From the NCBI GenBank assembly GCA_041169145.1, contig JBEEJO010000022.1, positions 1 through 11,243 of the forward strand: DNA of 11,243 nt, given 5' to 3'. The stretch comes from DATJQA01 sp041169145. GTDB taxonomy: Bacteria; Patescibacteriota; Minisyncoccia; UBA6257; 2-01-FULL-56-20. Numbering within the stretch: the stretch's first letter is position 1; each line of letters begins with the position of its first letter. The translations under genes and the position numbers were made by a program. Positions 1 through 6,212 of this stretch are shown in pieces. The notes beneath the pieces are model-generated. The model was not told the DNA's origin and made no database searches. It saw nothing but the letters and a program-made list of their open reading frames with translations.

Positions 1-1320
1 TCAAAGAAGCAGGTCATCATCGTGCTTACCGGCGTTTTGGTCGTCGGAGGGCTTTATTTCGGCATCACGTCGAATCTTCGGAAGGACACCGCGCCGCCCA
101 AGGTGAAACTCACCATCTGGGGGCCGCTCAATGAACGTCCGGCGTTCGATCAGCTCATCGCGGCGTACCACCTGAAGCGTGACAATGTTGATGTGCTTTA
201 CGAGCCCCAGAACCCCGACACCTATTATGAGAAGCTTGTGAATGCCATCGCGGTAGGGACCGCTCCGGATGTCGTACTCCTGGACAATCGCTCTCTTCCG
301 CTCCAGAAAGATAAACTGGCGCCGCTGTATTCCGGGTATATGTATCCGAATATGCGGGAGCCCATCCCGTTCGGCATGTCGGAGTTCAAGGGGGTTTTCC
401 CGACCGTTGCCGAACAGGACTTCACCGATGCGACCGCGATATACGCCCTCCCGCTTTATATCGACACGCTTGCGCTGATCTACAACAAAGACTCGTTCGA
501 TCAGGCGGGACTCGCCCAGTTGCCGGTAACCTGGACCGATATACAGAATTACGTCCCGTATCTGCTCACCATGAACGAGAGCGGCCAGATCGTAAAAGCG
601 GCGGCCGCCATCGGCGGAACGGATGAGAATATCAAGGACGGGATGGATCTACTCCAGCTGATTCTCATGCAGAACGGTTCGGACATGACCGATACCGCCC
701 GCACGCGCGTGACGCTCGCGGGCGTGGAGGGCAAAGTGGGATTCAACTTCTATCTCCAATTCGCGAACGCCGCTTCGCCCGCATATACCTGGAATAATCT
801 CCAGCCGTATTCGCTGGACAGTGTCGCATCGGGTCGCGTGGCGATGCTTTTCGGATACCGCGATGACCTTCTGGCTATCAAGAAAAAAAGCCCATTCGCT
901 TCGCTTGGGGTCACGCCGATGCCGCAATTGGAGGGCGCGCAATACGCCGTAAATTATGCAAAGTACTGGGGGCTTGCAGTACCGAAAGGGACGACCTCGA
1001 CGCAAGGGTGGGCGTGGGATTTCATCGTGAATACCGCGACCGACCCGGCCATCATGAAGAAATATGTCACTGCGACGGGACACCCGCCGGCGCTCCGCTC
1101 GGTCCTTGCCGAGGCGCAGAGCGATCCGGAGTACGGTGTTTTCGCGAAGCAGGCGCTTACCGCGCGGTCGTGGTACCAGCCTGATGCCTCGCGCGTGAAC
1201 CGCATCTTTAACACTGCCGTTGATGCGGTGCTGAGCGGACGGACGAACTCTCCCGAAGCCCTGCAACAGGCCGAAGACCAAATCAATCAATTGCTCGCCA
1301 AAAAATTCAAACAACAATGA
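1..1320 (+). CDS. Membrane-anchored extracellular solute-binding protein, family 1-like (5' end outside window)
   Basis: The reading frame is open from base 1, and its first residues (SKKQVIIVLTG...) already form a lysine-led hydrophobic helix, so the true start probably lies just upstream rather than at the internal GTG at 22. The helix covers about residues 5-22. It is not followed by a lipobox cysteine, and the visible protein has no cysteine at all, so it is probably a membrane-anchored rather than a lipid-anchored binding protein. Family features of ABC-type sugar-binding proteins are visible: LTIWG after the anchor, APDVVLLD, the YNKDSFDQAGL/VTWTDI segment, ASGRVAMLFGY, and a C-terminal FIVNTATDP helix. 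The visible length of about 439 residues is normal for the family. No permease or ATPase gene is visible, so the ligand and any transport role are unknown. Its stop overlaps the next start by 4 bases (ATGA), implying translational coupling with a pilin-like gene. Confidence 0.85.
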   Translation, partial: SKKQVIIVLTGVLVVGGLYFGITSNLRKDTAPPKVKLTIWGPLNERPAFDQLIAAYHLKRDNVDVLYEPQNPDTYYEKLVNAIAVGTAPDVVLLDNRSLPLQKDKLAPLYSGYMYPNMREPIPFGMSEFKGVFPTVAEQDFTDATAIYALPLYIDTLALIYNKDSFDQAGLAQLPVTWTDIQNYVPYLLTMNESGQIVKAAAAIGGTDENIKDGMDLLQLILMQNGSDMTDTARTRVTLAGVEGKVGFNFYLQFANAASPAYTWNNLQPYSLDSVASGRVAMLFGYRDDLLAIKKKSPFASLGVTPMPQLEGAQYAVNYAKYWGLAVPKGTTSTQGWAWDFIVNTATDPAIMKKYVTATGHPPALRSVLAEAQSDPEYGVFAKQALTARSWYQPDASRVNRIFNTAVDAVLSGRTNSPEALQQAEDQINQLLAKKFKQQ

Positions 1321-1781
1321 AGCGCCTTTCTCTTCGGTCGGGTTTCGTCCTCGGAACGCTCGTGATCGGCGTTGCGCTTGCGCTTCCCCTTATCGCGTCT
1401 GCGCAGAGCATCTGGCCGACGGGCTATTGGGGACCTGTCCTTACTACGTGCCATGGAAGTGCGTGTACGTTTTGCGATATGTTGGTAGCTTTTCGGAACC
1501 TGGCGTATGTCATGCTCTCCATCGGTATCTTCGGCGTTGCTCCCATCTTCTTCATATGGGGCGGTATTCGTATCATAACCGCGGGCGCCTCGCCCGCCGG
1601 CATCAGTGCGGGGAGGAGCATCCTTATCGGGACGGTCGTGGGTATCCTGATCGGTCTTGCCGCGTTCGTCATTGTCAATACCGTCGTGGACGTATTGAAC
1701 AGCGTGAATTCCGGCGCCGGAACGAAGATCTGGAATAACGGTCAAATCGATTGTACGCCTGGCCAGATCCCGGGTCTCTAA
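1317..1781 (+). CDS. Type IV secretion pilin-like protein (TrbC/VirB2 type), first of the array
   Basis: This 154-residue protein has a signal peptide (about 1-29, ending IASAQ). Two hydrophobic helices follow (about 58-78 and 92-115), joined by a short loop carrying GASPAGISAGRS, the array's version of the GGxPxKxSxA loop seen in the downstream paralogs. This layout matches TrbC/VirB2-like pilin subunits of type IV secretion systems, in the divergent form common in Patescibacteria. Cysteines occur at 45, 50 and 53 before the first helix and at 146 near the C-terminus, so the ends could be disulfide-linked. The start is fixed by the ATGA overlap with the solute-binding gene; no Shine-Dalgarno is seen. 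It could be another small two-helix membrane protein such as a holin, but the family loop and repeated neighbours favour pilin. Confidence 0.75.
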   Translation: MKRLSLRSGFVLGTLVIGVALALPLIASAQSIWPTGYWGPVLTTCHGSACTFCDMLVAFRNLAYVMLSIGIFGVAPIFFIWGGIRIITAGASPAGISAGRSILIGTVVGILIGLAAFVIVNTVVDVLNSVNSGAGTKIWNNGQIDCTPGQIPGL

Positions 1782-2698
1782 TGGGATATTCCGCGGAAAA
1801 TACAAAGAGTACGCGGCGCGCGACGAGCTCTTCGCGCGTTGATGTGTTGTTGCTCGCCGCGGCGGCGGTGACGGCGATAGGCCTGGCGGCCGTAGCCGAG
1901 GTCGCGTACGCGCAGGATATTTCCGTGTATCTTGCCGCCGCCGAGCCGACCATCGGCGAGACGTTCACGAAATATTTCAACTTCGCCTTTATGCTGGGCG
2001 GGGTCTTCGCGTTCGGCGCCATTGTCTGGGGAGCGTTCAAGTATATTGTCGCGGGAGGAAATCCGTCTGGCCAGAGCGATGCCCGGGACCAGATCCTGCA
2101 AGCCATCATCGGGCTTTTTCTTTTGATCGGTGCCGGACTCATTTTACGGACGATCGGTATTGGGGTATACGATTCGTCGACGGGGACGCTCTCTTTTCCT
2201 ATTGAATCGACTACGGTGCTCGTAGCCCCCAATCCTCCGGCTGAAGGTTCTCCGGGGGCCGAATGCACGAATCTGAAAGATATGGCGGCGAAGTACCGGG
2301 TTCCGTATCCAGCTGTGGTAGACCCGGACTTGTGGAAGCTCATCAATTGCATATCCGGCAAAGTGAGCGGAAATGCCGCCGTGAAAACCCTGGGTAGTAT
2401 TTTTACGTACGACAGGGACCATGTTTCATGCAACTATACCCGCGGGAATACCATGTGCGATCCGAGTAATAAGTGCTCTCACGCCGCATTCTCCTGCCAC
2501 TATGGCGGCCAGACGGGGGAGTTGGGGGCGCAGGCGGTCGACTTTGGGATGCAGCCGGGAACGTCAACGGTCACGGCAGCCGAAGAACAGGCGATCCGCG
2601 CCGCCGCGCAGGCGTGCAATCCGGGCGCGTTCGTCATCGTGGAACTGCCGGAGAAGAACCATATTCACGTAAGTCTCGCCAAGTGTGACAGCGATTGA
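1781..2698 (+). CDS. Pilin-like hairpin fused to an M15-like (DD-peptidase-type) metallopeptidase domain
   Basis: The chosen ATG at 1781 shares its A with the preceding TAA stop (TAATG). A TTG at 1751 in the same frame would overlap the upstream gene and is unlikely. The 305-residue product has a signal peptide (about 20-44, ending AYAQ) and a pilin-like two-helix segment (about 66-90 and 104-125) with a GGNPSGQSDARD loop. A linker leads to a C-terminal domain rich in cysteine (162-302). That domain carries SCHYGG (H240), AVDF (D254) and NHIHV (H294/H296). These look like the His-Asp-His zinc ligands of M15 D-Ala-D-Ala peptidases (SxHxxGxAxD ... HxH), with about seven extra residues between H240 and D254. 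By the hairpin topology the enzyme would sit outside the membrane, where it could open peptidoglycan for a secretion channel. The fold is well hinted; activity is inferred. Confidence 0.7.
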   Translation: MGYSAENTKSTRRATSSSRVDVLLLAAAAVTAIGLAAVAEVAYAQDISVYLAAAEPTIGETFTKYFNFAFMLGGVFAFGAIVWGAFKYIVAGGNPSGQSDARDQILQAIIGLFLLIGAGLILRTIGIGVYDSSTGTLSFPIESTTVLVAPNPPAEGSPGAECTNLKDMAAKYRVPYPAVVDPDLWKLINCISGKVSGNAAVKTLGSIFTYDRDHVSCNYTRGNTMCDPSNKCSHAAFSCHYGGQTGELGAQAVDFGMQPGTSTVTAAEEQAIRAAAQACNPGAFVIVELPEKNHIHVSLAKCDSD

Positions 2699-2701
2699 AC
2701 C

Positions 2702-3214
2702 ATGGGACGAAGATATATCATCATCGGATTCGCGGCATTCGCAGTCATTCTCGTTGTTGCGGGGTTGGTACTCTCACGGACGGGCGGGAACGGCGGTAAA
2801 ATTGTTACCGCGCCGAGCGCAAGCGACGAGAATATCAATGAATACCAAGATGCGGGCACCGAAGCCCTGGGCGCTCCGGAAGGGGATACGTTCATGATCA
2901 GCGTGCCCGGCGTTTCCGTGCGGGTGAAGAACTTCTACCGGTCCGCCGTTCGGGTCGTGGAAAATACCGAGGTCGTCATTGCGGAGACTTCGGACTACCG
3001 CGTTTCCTACATCCGGCCATTCACGCTTTTTACGATAACCGTATGGGGAGAGCGAGCCGCCCAAGCGCGTCAGGAAGCGGAGCGTGCGTTGCTCAAGGCA
3101 TTGAACATCTCCGAGGCGAGTGCGTGCCGGTTGAACGTTGAGGTCTGGCTATCGCCGGCGACCGGCCTATCCGATGCGGGCAAGCCCCTCCCGCTCAGTT
3201 TTTGCAGGAAATAG
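2702..3214 (+). CDS. Single-pass membrane protein of unknown function
   Basis: I do not recognise a named family. The 170-residue product starts with MGRR and one hydrophobic helix (about 5-24). A polar linker rich in Gly, Ser and Glu (about 26-62) follows, then a compact alpha/beta domain (about 63-170). The domain contains a probable helix with QARQEAERALLKALNIS and two cysteines (142 and 168) that could form a disulfide, consistent with an extracytoplasmic location. The ATG lies 3 bases after the stop of the pilin-peptidase fusion with no clear Shine-Dalgarno, so it is almost certainly cotranscribed and perhaps translated by re-initiation. Its place between the fusion and the pilins suggests an accessory part of the same apparatus, but that is context only. 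Confidence 0.65.
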   Translation: MGRRYIIIGFAAFAVILVVAGLVLSRTGGNGGKIVTAPSASDENINEYQDAGTEALGAPEGDTFMISVPGVSVRVKNFYRSAVRVVENTEVVIAETSDYRVSYIRPFTLFTITVWGERAAQARQEAERALLKALNISEASACRLNVEVWLSPATGLSDAGKPLPLSFCRK

Positions 3215-3216
3215 AA

Positions 3217-3227
3217 TATGCTAGAAT
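3217..3227 (+). promoter_or_regulatory. Extended -10 promoter inside the pilin array
   Basis: The sequence TATGC-TAGAAT is an extended -10 element (TGn plus TAGAAT). It is identical to the element of the strong minus-strand promoter near 7068 and shares GAATATGCTA with the promoter before 4454. The -35 region is poor (T-rich near 3199), as is usual for extended -10 promoters. The predicted start of transcription is near 3234, which lies past the ATG at 3226 and 7 bases before the ATG at 3241. Confidence 0.5.
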
Positions 3228-3240
3228 GAACGCATCTTCT

Positions 3241-3576
3241 ATGCATAAAGCGCGATTGGTCCTGGTATTGTTTGCGGGTTCCGTGGCAACGGCGTTCGGG
3301 GCGGTCAACCCTCAAACCGTCACCTTCGAGAACCCTTTAGGTAGCGCGACCTTTGGTACGGTGGCAACAGCCGTTGCGAAGGCTCTTGCCGCGTTCGCGA
3401 TACCCATCCTCGGCATCATGGTCATCTGGGGAGGCATGCAGCTGATCACCTCCGGCGGCGCGCCGGACAAGATATCGGCTGGCAGGAAAACGCTACTCTA
3501 TGCCGTCATCGGGTTCGCTGTTGTCCTTTTAGCCGAAGAACTTCCCGCGATGATAGAGGAATTATTGAAACCATGA
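3241..3576 (+). CDS. Type IV secretion pilin-like protein, cysteine-free variant
   Basis: From the ATG at 3241 this is a 111-residue protein with a signal peptide (MHKARLVLVLF... to about FGA). Two hydrophobic helices are joined by ITSGGAPDKISAGRKT, the GGxPxKxSxA loop of the array. An in-frame ATG at 3226 would add five residues, but it lies inside the extended -10 box at 3217-3227, so 3241 is preferred if that promoter is used; neither start has a good Shine-Dalgarno. Unlike its neighbours the protein has no cysteine, and its tail is acidic (PAMIEELLKP). It overlaps the next gene by ATGA. The role is inferred to be a pilin or pilin-like channel subunit of a type IV secretion system. Confidence 0.7.
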   Translation: MHKARLVLVLFAGSVATAFGAVNPQTVTFENPLGSATFGTVATAVAKALAAFAIPILGIMVIWGGMQLITSGGAPDKISAGRKTLLYAVIGFAVVLLAEELPAMIEELLKP

Positions 3577-3938
3577 CCGTACTCTTGAGACTGATATCAC
3601 ACAACCGGACACCCTATCGGTTTACAGTTAGTGCCCTCACGTTGGGCTTGAGCGTGGCGCCATTCGTTGCAGAAGCTGCGGTCCAAAGCCGACTCATTGG
3701 CGCACTGTGCAAAGTCGCCGGATTTCTCTATACGGTCGCCATTGTTGTTGGTATTGGTGCGGCGTTATGGGCGGCATTCCAGTATATGACCTCCGGCGGC
3801 GATCCGAACAAGGTGAGCGGGGCTCATAAGACGCTCACGTACGCCGCGGTCGGTATCGCGGTGGCGCTGATCGCGTATGGCGTACCGGGCATGGTCTCGA
3901 CTCTCTTGGGCGGCGATGCGATCACGACCTGTCAATGA
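3573..3938 (+). CDS. Type IV secretion pilin-like protein with paired cysteines
   Basis: This 121-residue protein has a signal peptide (about 17-36, FVAEAA), a first helix after LIGALCKVAG, the loop TSGGDPNKVSGAHKT and a second helix. It ends LLGGDAITTCQ. C46 lies just before helix one and C120 is at the tail. Both lie on the same side of the membrane in a hairpin, so a disulfide closing the subunit is plausible. The start is fixed by the 4-base overlap with the previous pilin gene. From the loop to the tail cysteine it matches the following paralog at 32 of 45 positions, indicating a tandem duplication. Confidence 0.75.
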   Translation: MTVLLRLISHNRTPYRFTVSALTLGLSVAPFVAEAAVQSRLIGALCKVAGFLYTVAIVVGIGAALWAAFQYMTSGGDPNKVSGAHKTLTYAAVGIAVALIAYGVPGMVSTLLGGDAITTCQ

Positions 3939-3969
3939 GACGAGGGATCCAAAGGGCGAAACAGAAGTA

Positions 3970-4383
3970 ATGAATTCAACTATGGACCAAAAGAAACGTG
4001 TGGCAAGCATCCAAAGTCTTGCTCTTCGGTTTTTGACAAGACCGAAAGTCGTCCGGCTTGTTCTTCTCGGGGCTCTCACGCCGGCGGTCGTTGCGGCCCA
4101 GTCGTCGCCGATCAATTCCATTGGAGATTTTGCGAAAGTGCTTTGTGATATCGGTTTTGTGATCTATGCGCTTTCGCTTGTCATAGGAGTCGTGATGGCC
4201 GTTGTCGCGGCATACAAGTATATGTTCTCCCAGGGCGATCCCAATAAAGTGAGCGAGGCGCACAAAACGCTTACGTACGCGGCTGTTGGGCTTGCGGTGG
4301 CGTTCGTCTCGTGGGGACTGCCGAACATCGTCATGACGCTCCTCGGCGGCGATGAGGTAACCGGTTGCGAATCGCAGACATGA
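3970..4383 (+). CDS. Type IV secretion pilin-like protein with paired cysteines, duplicate of its upstream neighbour
   Basis: The ATG at 3970 (137 residues) was chosen because longer in-frame starts, such as 3877, run back into the preceding pilin gene; an ATG at 3982 is also possible. The N-terminus is basic (KKR, RPK), followed by a signal-like helix ending VVAAQ. C59 lies before helix one, the loop is FSQGDPNKVSEAHKT, helix two follows, and the tail LLGGDEVTGCESQT carries C133. The second half is close to the preceding paralog, also at DNA level, while the N-terminal parts differ. This pattern suggests duplication followed by diversification of the exposed or leader region. A purine-rich AAAGGG lies about 13 bases upstream, too far to be an ideal Shine-Dalgarno. 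Confidence 0.75.
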   Translation: MNSTMDQKKRVASIQSLALRFLTRPKVVRLVLLGALTPAVVAAQSSPINSIGDFAKVLCDIGFVIYALSLVIGVVMAVVAAYKYMFSQGDPNKVSEAHKTLTYAAVGLAVAFVSWGLPNIVMTLLGGDEVTGCESQT

Positions 4384-4419
4384 GCGGTGCAGGTGGTGAT
4401 GCTTTATCGCTTGCGAATA

Positions 4420-4428
4420 TGCTATACT
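4420..4428 (+). promoter_or_regulatory. Extended -10 promoter for the last pilin gene
   Basis: TGC-TATACT is an extended -10 hexamer close to consensus, with only a weak -35 (near 4400). Transcription would start near 4435, leaving a leader of about 19 nt. That leader holds AAAGG at 4443-4447, spaced 6 bases from the ATG at 4454, which fixes that start. The element shares GAATATGCTA with the one near 3217. Confidence 0.6.
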
Positions 4429-4453
4429 TAACCCATTGGATAAAAGGTCGGTA

Positions 4454-4837
4454 ATGACACGGAAAACAATGCAGAAAAAGCTTATACAGTATGGTGTCGG
4501 TCTGGCTGCGGCGGTGGCGCCGCTGGCGGCTTTCGCCCAGTTCACCGGGCAGACATTGCCGTCAACGCCGGCGACAGACTTGAACTTCTTCATTAACGTG
4601 GTCTGCGGCGTCGCGGGATGGCTCTTTATCTTCCTCGTGGTGCTTGCGATCATCTTCGTCGTGCTCGCCGCGTTCAACTACCTGACCTCGGGAGGCGATC
4701 CGGAGAAAGTGAAGACAGCTTCAAATCAGCTGATCTATGCCGCGGTTGCCATTGCGGTCGGTCTTTTCGCCAAGGCGCTCCCGCTTCTCGTGGGAAGCTT
4801 GGTGGGTTCTACCGCGACGCAGCTCACGCAGTGCTAA
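4454..4837 (+). CDS. Type IV secretion pilin-like protein, last of the array, C-terminal cysteine
   Basis: The start at ATG 4454 is supported by AAAGG six bases upstream and by the promoter at 4420; a TTG at 4436 lies at the predicted transcription start and is rejected. The 127-residue protein has a signal peptide (MTRK... ending AAFAQ, cleavage near 28). C51 precedes helix one, the loop is LTSGGDPEKVKTASNQ, helix two follows, and C127 is the very last residue. With its own promoter and ribosome binding site and a strong terminator directly behind it, this gene is likely the most highly expressed of the array and may encode the major subunit. That ranking is inferred. Confidence 0.78.
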   Translation: MTRKTMQKKLIQYGVGLAAAVAPLAAFAQFTGQTLPSTPATDLNFFINVVCGVAGWLFIFLVVLAIIFVVLAAFNYLTSGGDPEKVKTASNQLIYAAVAIAVGLFAKALPLLVGSLVGSTATQLTQC

Positions 4838-4841
4838 CGGT

Positions 4842-4857
4842 ATCTCTCTAGAGAGAT
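4842..4857. repeat. Perfect 16-bp palindrome after the pilin array
   Basis: ATCTCTCTAGAGAGAT equals its own reverse complement. It starts 4 bases after the last pilin stop codon and ends 3 bases before the terminator stem. It could be a dimeric protein binding site or an RNA hairpin protecting the transcript end. Confidence 0.6.
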
Positions 4858-4860
4858 GGC

Positions 4861-4895
4861 AAAACCCCCGTTCACGCGGGGGTTTTGGTCTTTTT
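4861..4895 (+). terminator. Rho-independent terminator of the pilin array
   Basis: A perfect 10-bp stem (AAAACCCCCG / CGGGGGTTTT, 4861-4870 with 4877-4886) encloses the loop TTCACG and is followed by GGTCTTTTT. It has a GC core and a T-tract, and sits 23 bases after the last pilin stop. Confidence 0.9.
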
Positions 4896-4920
4896 CCGCT
4901 CTCTGCGAGAACGGAAAAAG
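4890..4920. other. Second hairpin in the terminator region
   Basis: CTTTTTCCG (4890-4898) pairs perfectly with CGGAAAAAG (4912-4920). A further TCTC/GAGA pairing inside leaves a 3-base loop and one mismatch. It shares the T-tract of the preceding terminator, so the two structures may compete or act together; it lacks a T-tract of its own. Confidence 0.55.
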
Positions 4921-4948
4921 ATCCCGAGTACATCGAGGGATATTCCGC

Positions 4949-4995
4949 AAAAACTTGAAACCCCCGCCCAGCGATGTGCTGTGAGCGAGGGTTTC
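4949..4995 (-). terminator. Probable rho-independent terminator of the minus-strand operon
   Basis: On the minus strand GAAACCC-t-CGC (4995-4985) pairs with GCG-g-GGGTTTC (4967-4957), with a further CAGC/GCTG pairing inside. A T-run (AAGTTTTTGC) follows, ending near 4949. It lies about 30 bases beyond the stop at 5027 and faces the plus-strand terminator, so the two transcription units are insulated. Confidence 0.65.
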
Positions 4996-5026
4996 GCAGA
5001 GGTATGGTGACCTCCTTTCTTTGATC

Positions 5027-6193
5027 CTAAGACGAAGCGAGTTTGGTGGATTTGGTCGCGGTGCTCCTATTGCGGAGCTGAATCGCGATCGCGTTTGGTG
5101 CGTCTATCCGCATCGTGGGGCTGTCGGTGAACCATCCGTCAGGGTCCGTCCCGTCCATGAAGATGATCCCGTTGTTCGGACCGTAGAGCCGCATCTCGAT
5201 GTCCGTCATGGAATCGGTACGGATCTGTCGCCGGTCCAGTGGGATGGCGACCTTCTCTGTTGCTTCACATCCGGGGTCCACGTTTGCGATGGCCCACTCG
5301 TTCCGTTCCCGTCCCGCGAGCAACGTCGTGTTGTATCTCGTCGGGTCGCAGGCGAGCGTGACGGGCTTTTTCCGTTCCTCCTTCGCCGCTTCCTTTGCCA
5401 TCTCCCTGTCGAAGATGGGCTTCCCGATGAACCAGATGCCGACGCCGATCGCAGCGAGGACCAGGATGGTCTTGAGCCAGCCGCCGGACTTCGCGGTCGT
5501 TTGCGAGGCGGCGGGAGTTGACTTGGCGGGAGCGGACACAAGCGACGCAGGGGACTTCGTTCTGTCCGTCAACAGGGCCGCTGCAATGATGGCCACTGCT
5601 ACGACCCAGAACGGCGGTGTCCACTGCTCCAGCACGACGGTGCCGAAGATGACCTTGGCGAGCATCCACGCCGCATCCACGGTGACGCCGAGGATGATGG
5701 CCCGCTTGATCTTCGGGAACCACCACCGTTCCTGGCCCATGGTGATGAGCCACACGGCGGCCATGAGCGGGGGTACGAAGAGGATCGCCCAGGGGTAGTT
5801 GTTGATCGGCAGGCGCATGATGAGCCAGCCGGTCGCAAGCACCCAGCCGACCGTGTGGCCGGCGGTCTGGACGAGATCACGACCCTCGTTCCCCGATCGC
5901 TGGATGGTCCAGATGACGGGAATGGCCGCGAGCCGCATCGCGAGCGCCACGACGAGCACCCAGAACGGCAACGACCATACGACGAGTCGCAACTCCATCG
6001 AGGCGTTCACGCCCGAGAGCACTGCGAGGAAGAGGAGCCAGCCGCCGACCGGAAGGGCCAGCTGCTGTCCCCACTCGTTTGCGCGCTCGACGATGAGTTC
6101 CACGAGCCGACTCGCGGAGCTTCTCGTCCGGTTCGCGTAGGCGACCGCGATGATCGCCGCCGGCAGTCCCAGCTTCCTAAACACTTTTTCCAC
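5027..6193 (-). CDS. Polytopic membrane protein with C-terminal soluble domain, unknown function
   Basis: I do not recognise a family. The 388-residue product starts at GTG 6193, preceded by AAAGGA about 8 bases upstream. It has a basic amphipathic N-terminus (about 1-45) and roughly six hydrophobic helices (about 47-62, 70-97, 110-128, 134-152, 164-186, 191-208). A Ser/Pro/Ala/Thr-rich linker (about 209-238), a seventh helix (239-257) and a charged stretch (KEAAKEERKK) come next. The protein ends in a soluble domain of about 110 residues with two cysteines (282, 309) and motifs such as MRLYGPNNGIIFMDG and WFTDSP. The domain is probably beta-rich and extracytoplasmic. Tryptophan is abundant. 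The gene follows the upstream gene by 19 bases and shares its promoter. Codon choice and clear Shine-Dalgarno use differ from the flanking plus-strand genes, suggesting acquisition as a unit. Confidence 0.7.
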   Translation of the reverse strand: MEKVFRKLGLPAAIIAVAYANRTRSSASRLVELIVERANEWGQQLALPVGGWLLFLAVLSGVNASMELRLVVWSLPFWVLVVALAMRLAAIPVIWTIQRSGNEGRDLVQTAGHTVGWVLATGWLIMRLPINNYPWAILFVPPLMAAVWLITMGQERWWFPKIKRAIILGVTVDAAWMLAKVIFGTVVLEQWTPPFWVVAVAIIAAALLTDRTKSPASLVSAPAKSTPAASQTTAKSGGWLKTILVLAAIGVGIWFIGKPIFDREMAKEAAKEERKKPVTLACDPTRYNTTLLAGRERNEWAIANVDPGCEATEKVAIPLDRRQIRTDSMTDIEMRLYGPNNGIIFMDGTDPDGWFTDSPTMRIDAPNAIAIQLRNRSTATKSTKLASS

Positions 6194-6212
6194 GGCGTTT
6201 TCCTTTCTGTGA

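Noticed and set aside
1782..4948. Shared 12-mer GGGATATTCCGC near 1783 and 4937
   Set aside because: One or more 12-base matches are expected by chance in a window of this size, and the flanks do not extend the match.
5021..5521. 166-codon plus-strand open frame opposite the minus-strand membrane protein gene
   Set aside because: It has no membrane or domain pattern and lies wholly over the gene at 5027-6193, which has a Shine-Dalgarno, regular hydrophobic helices and an operon promoter. It is a GC-driven shadow.
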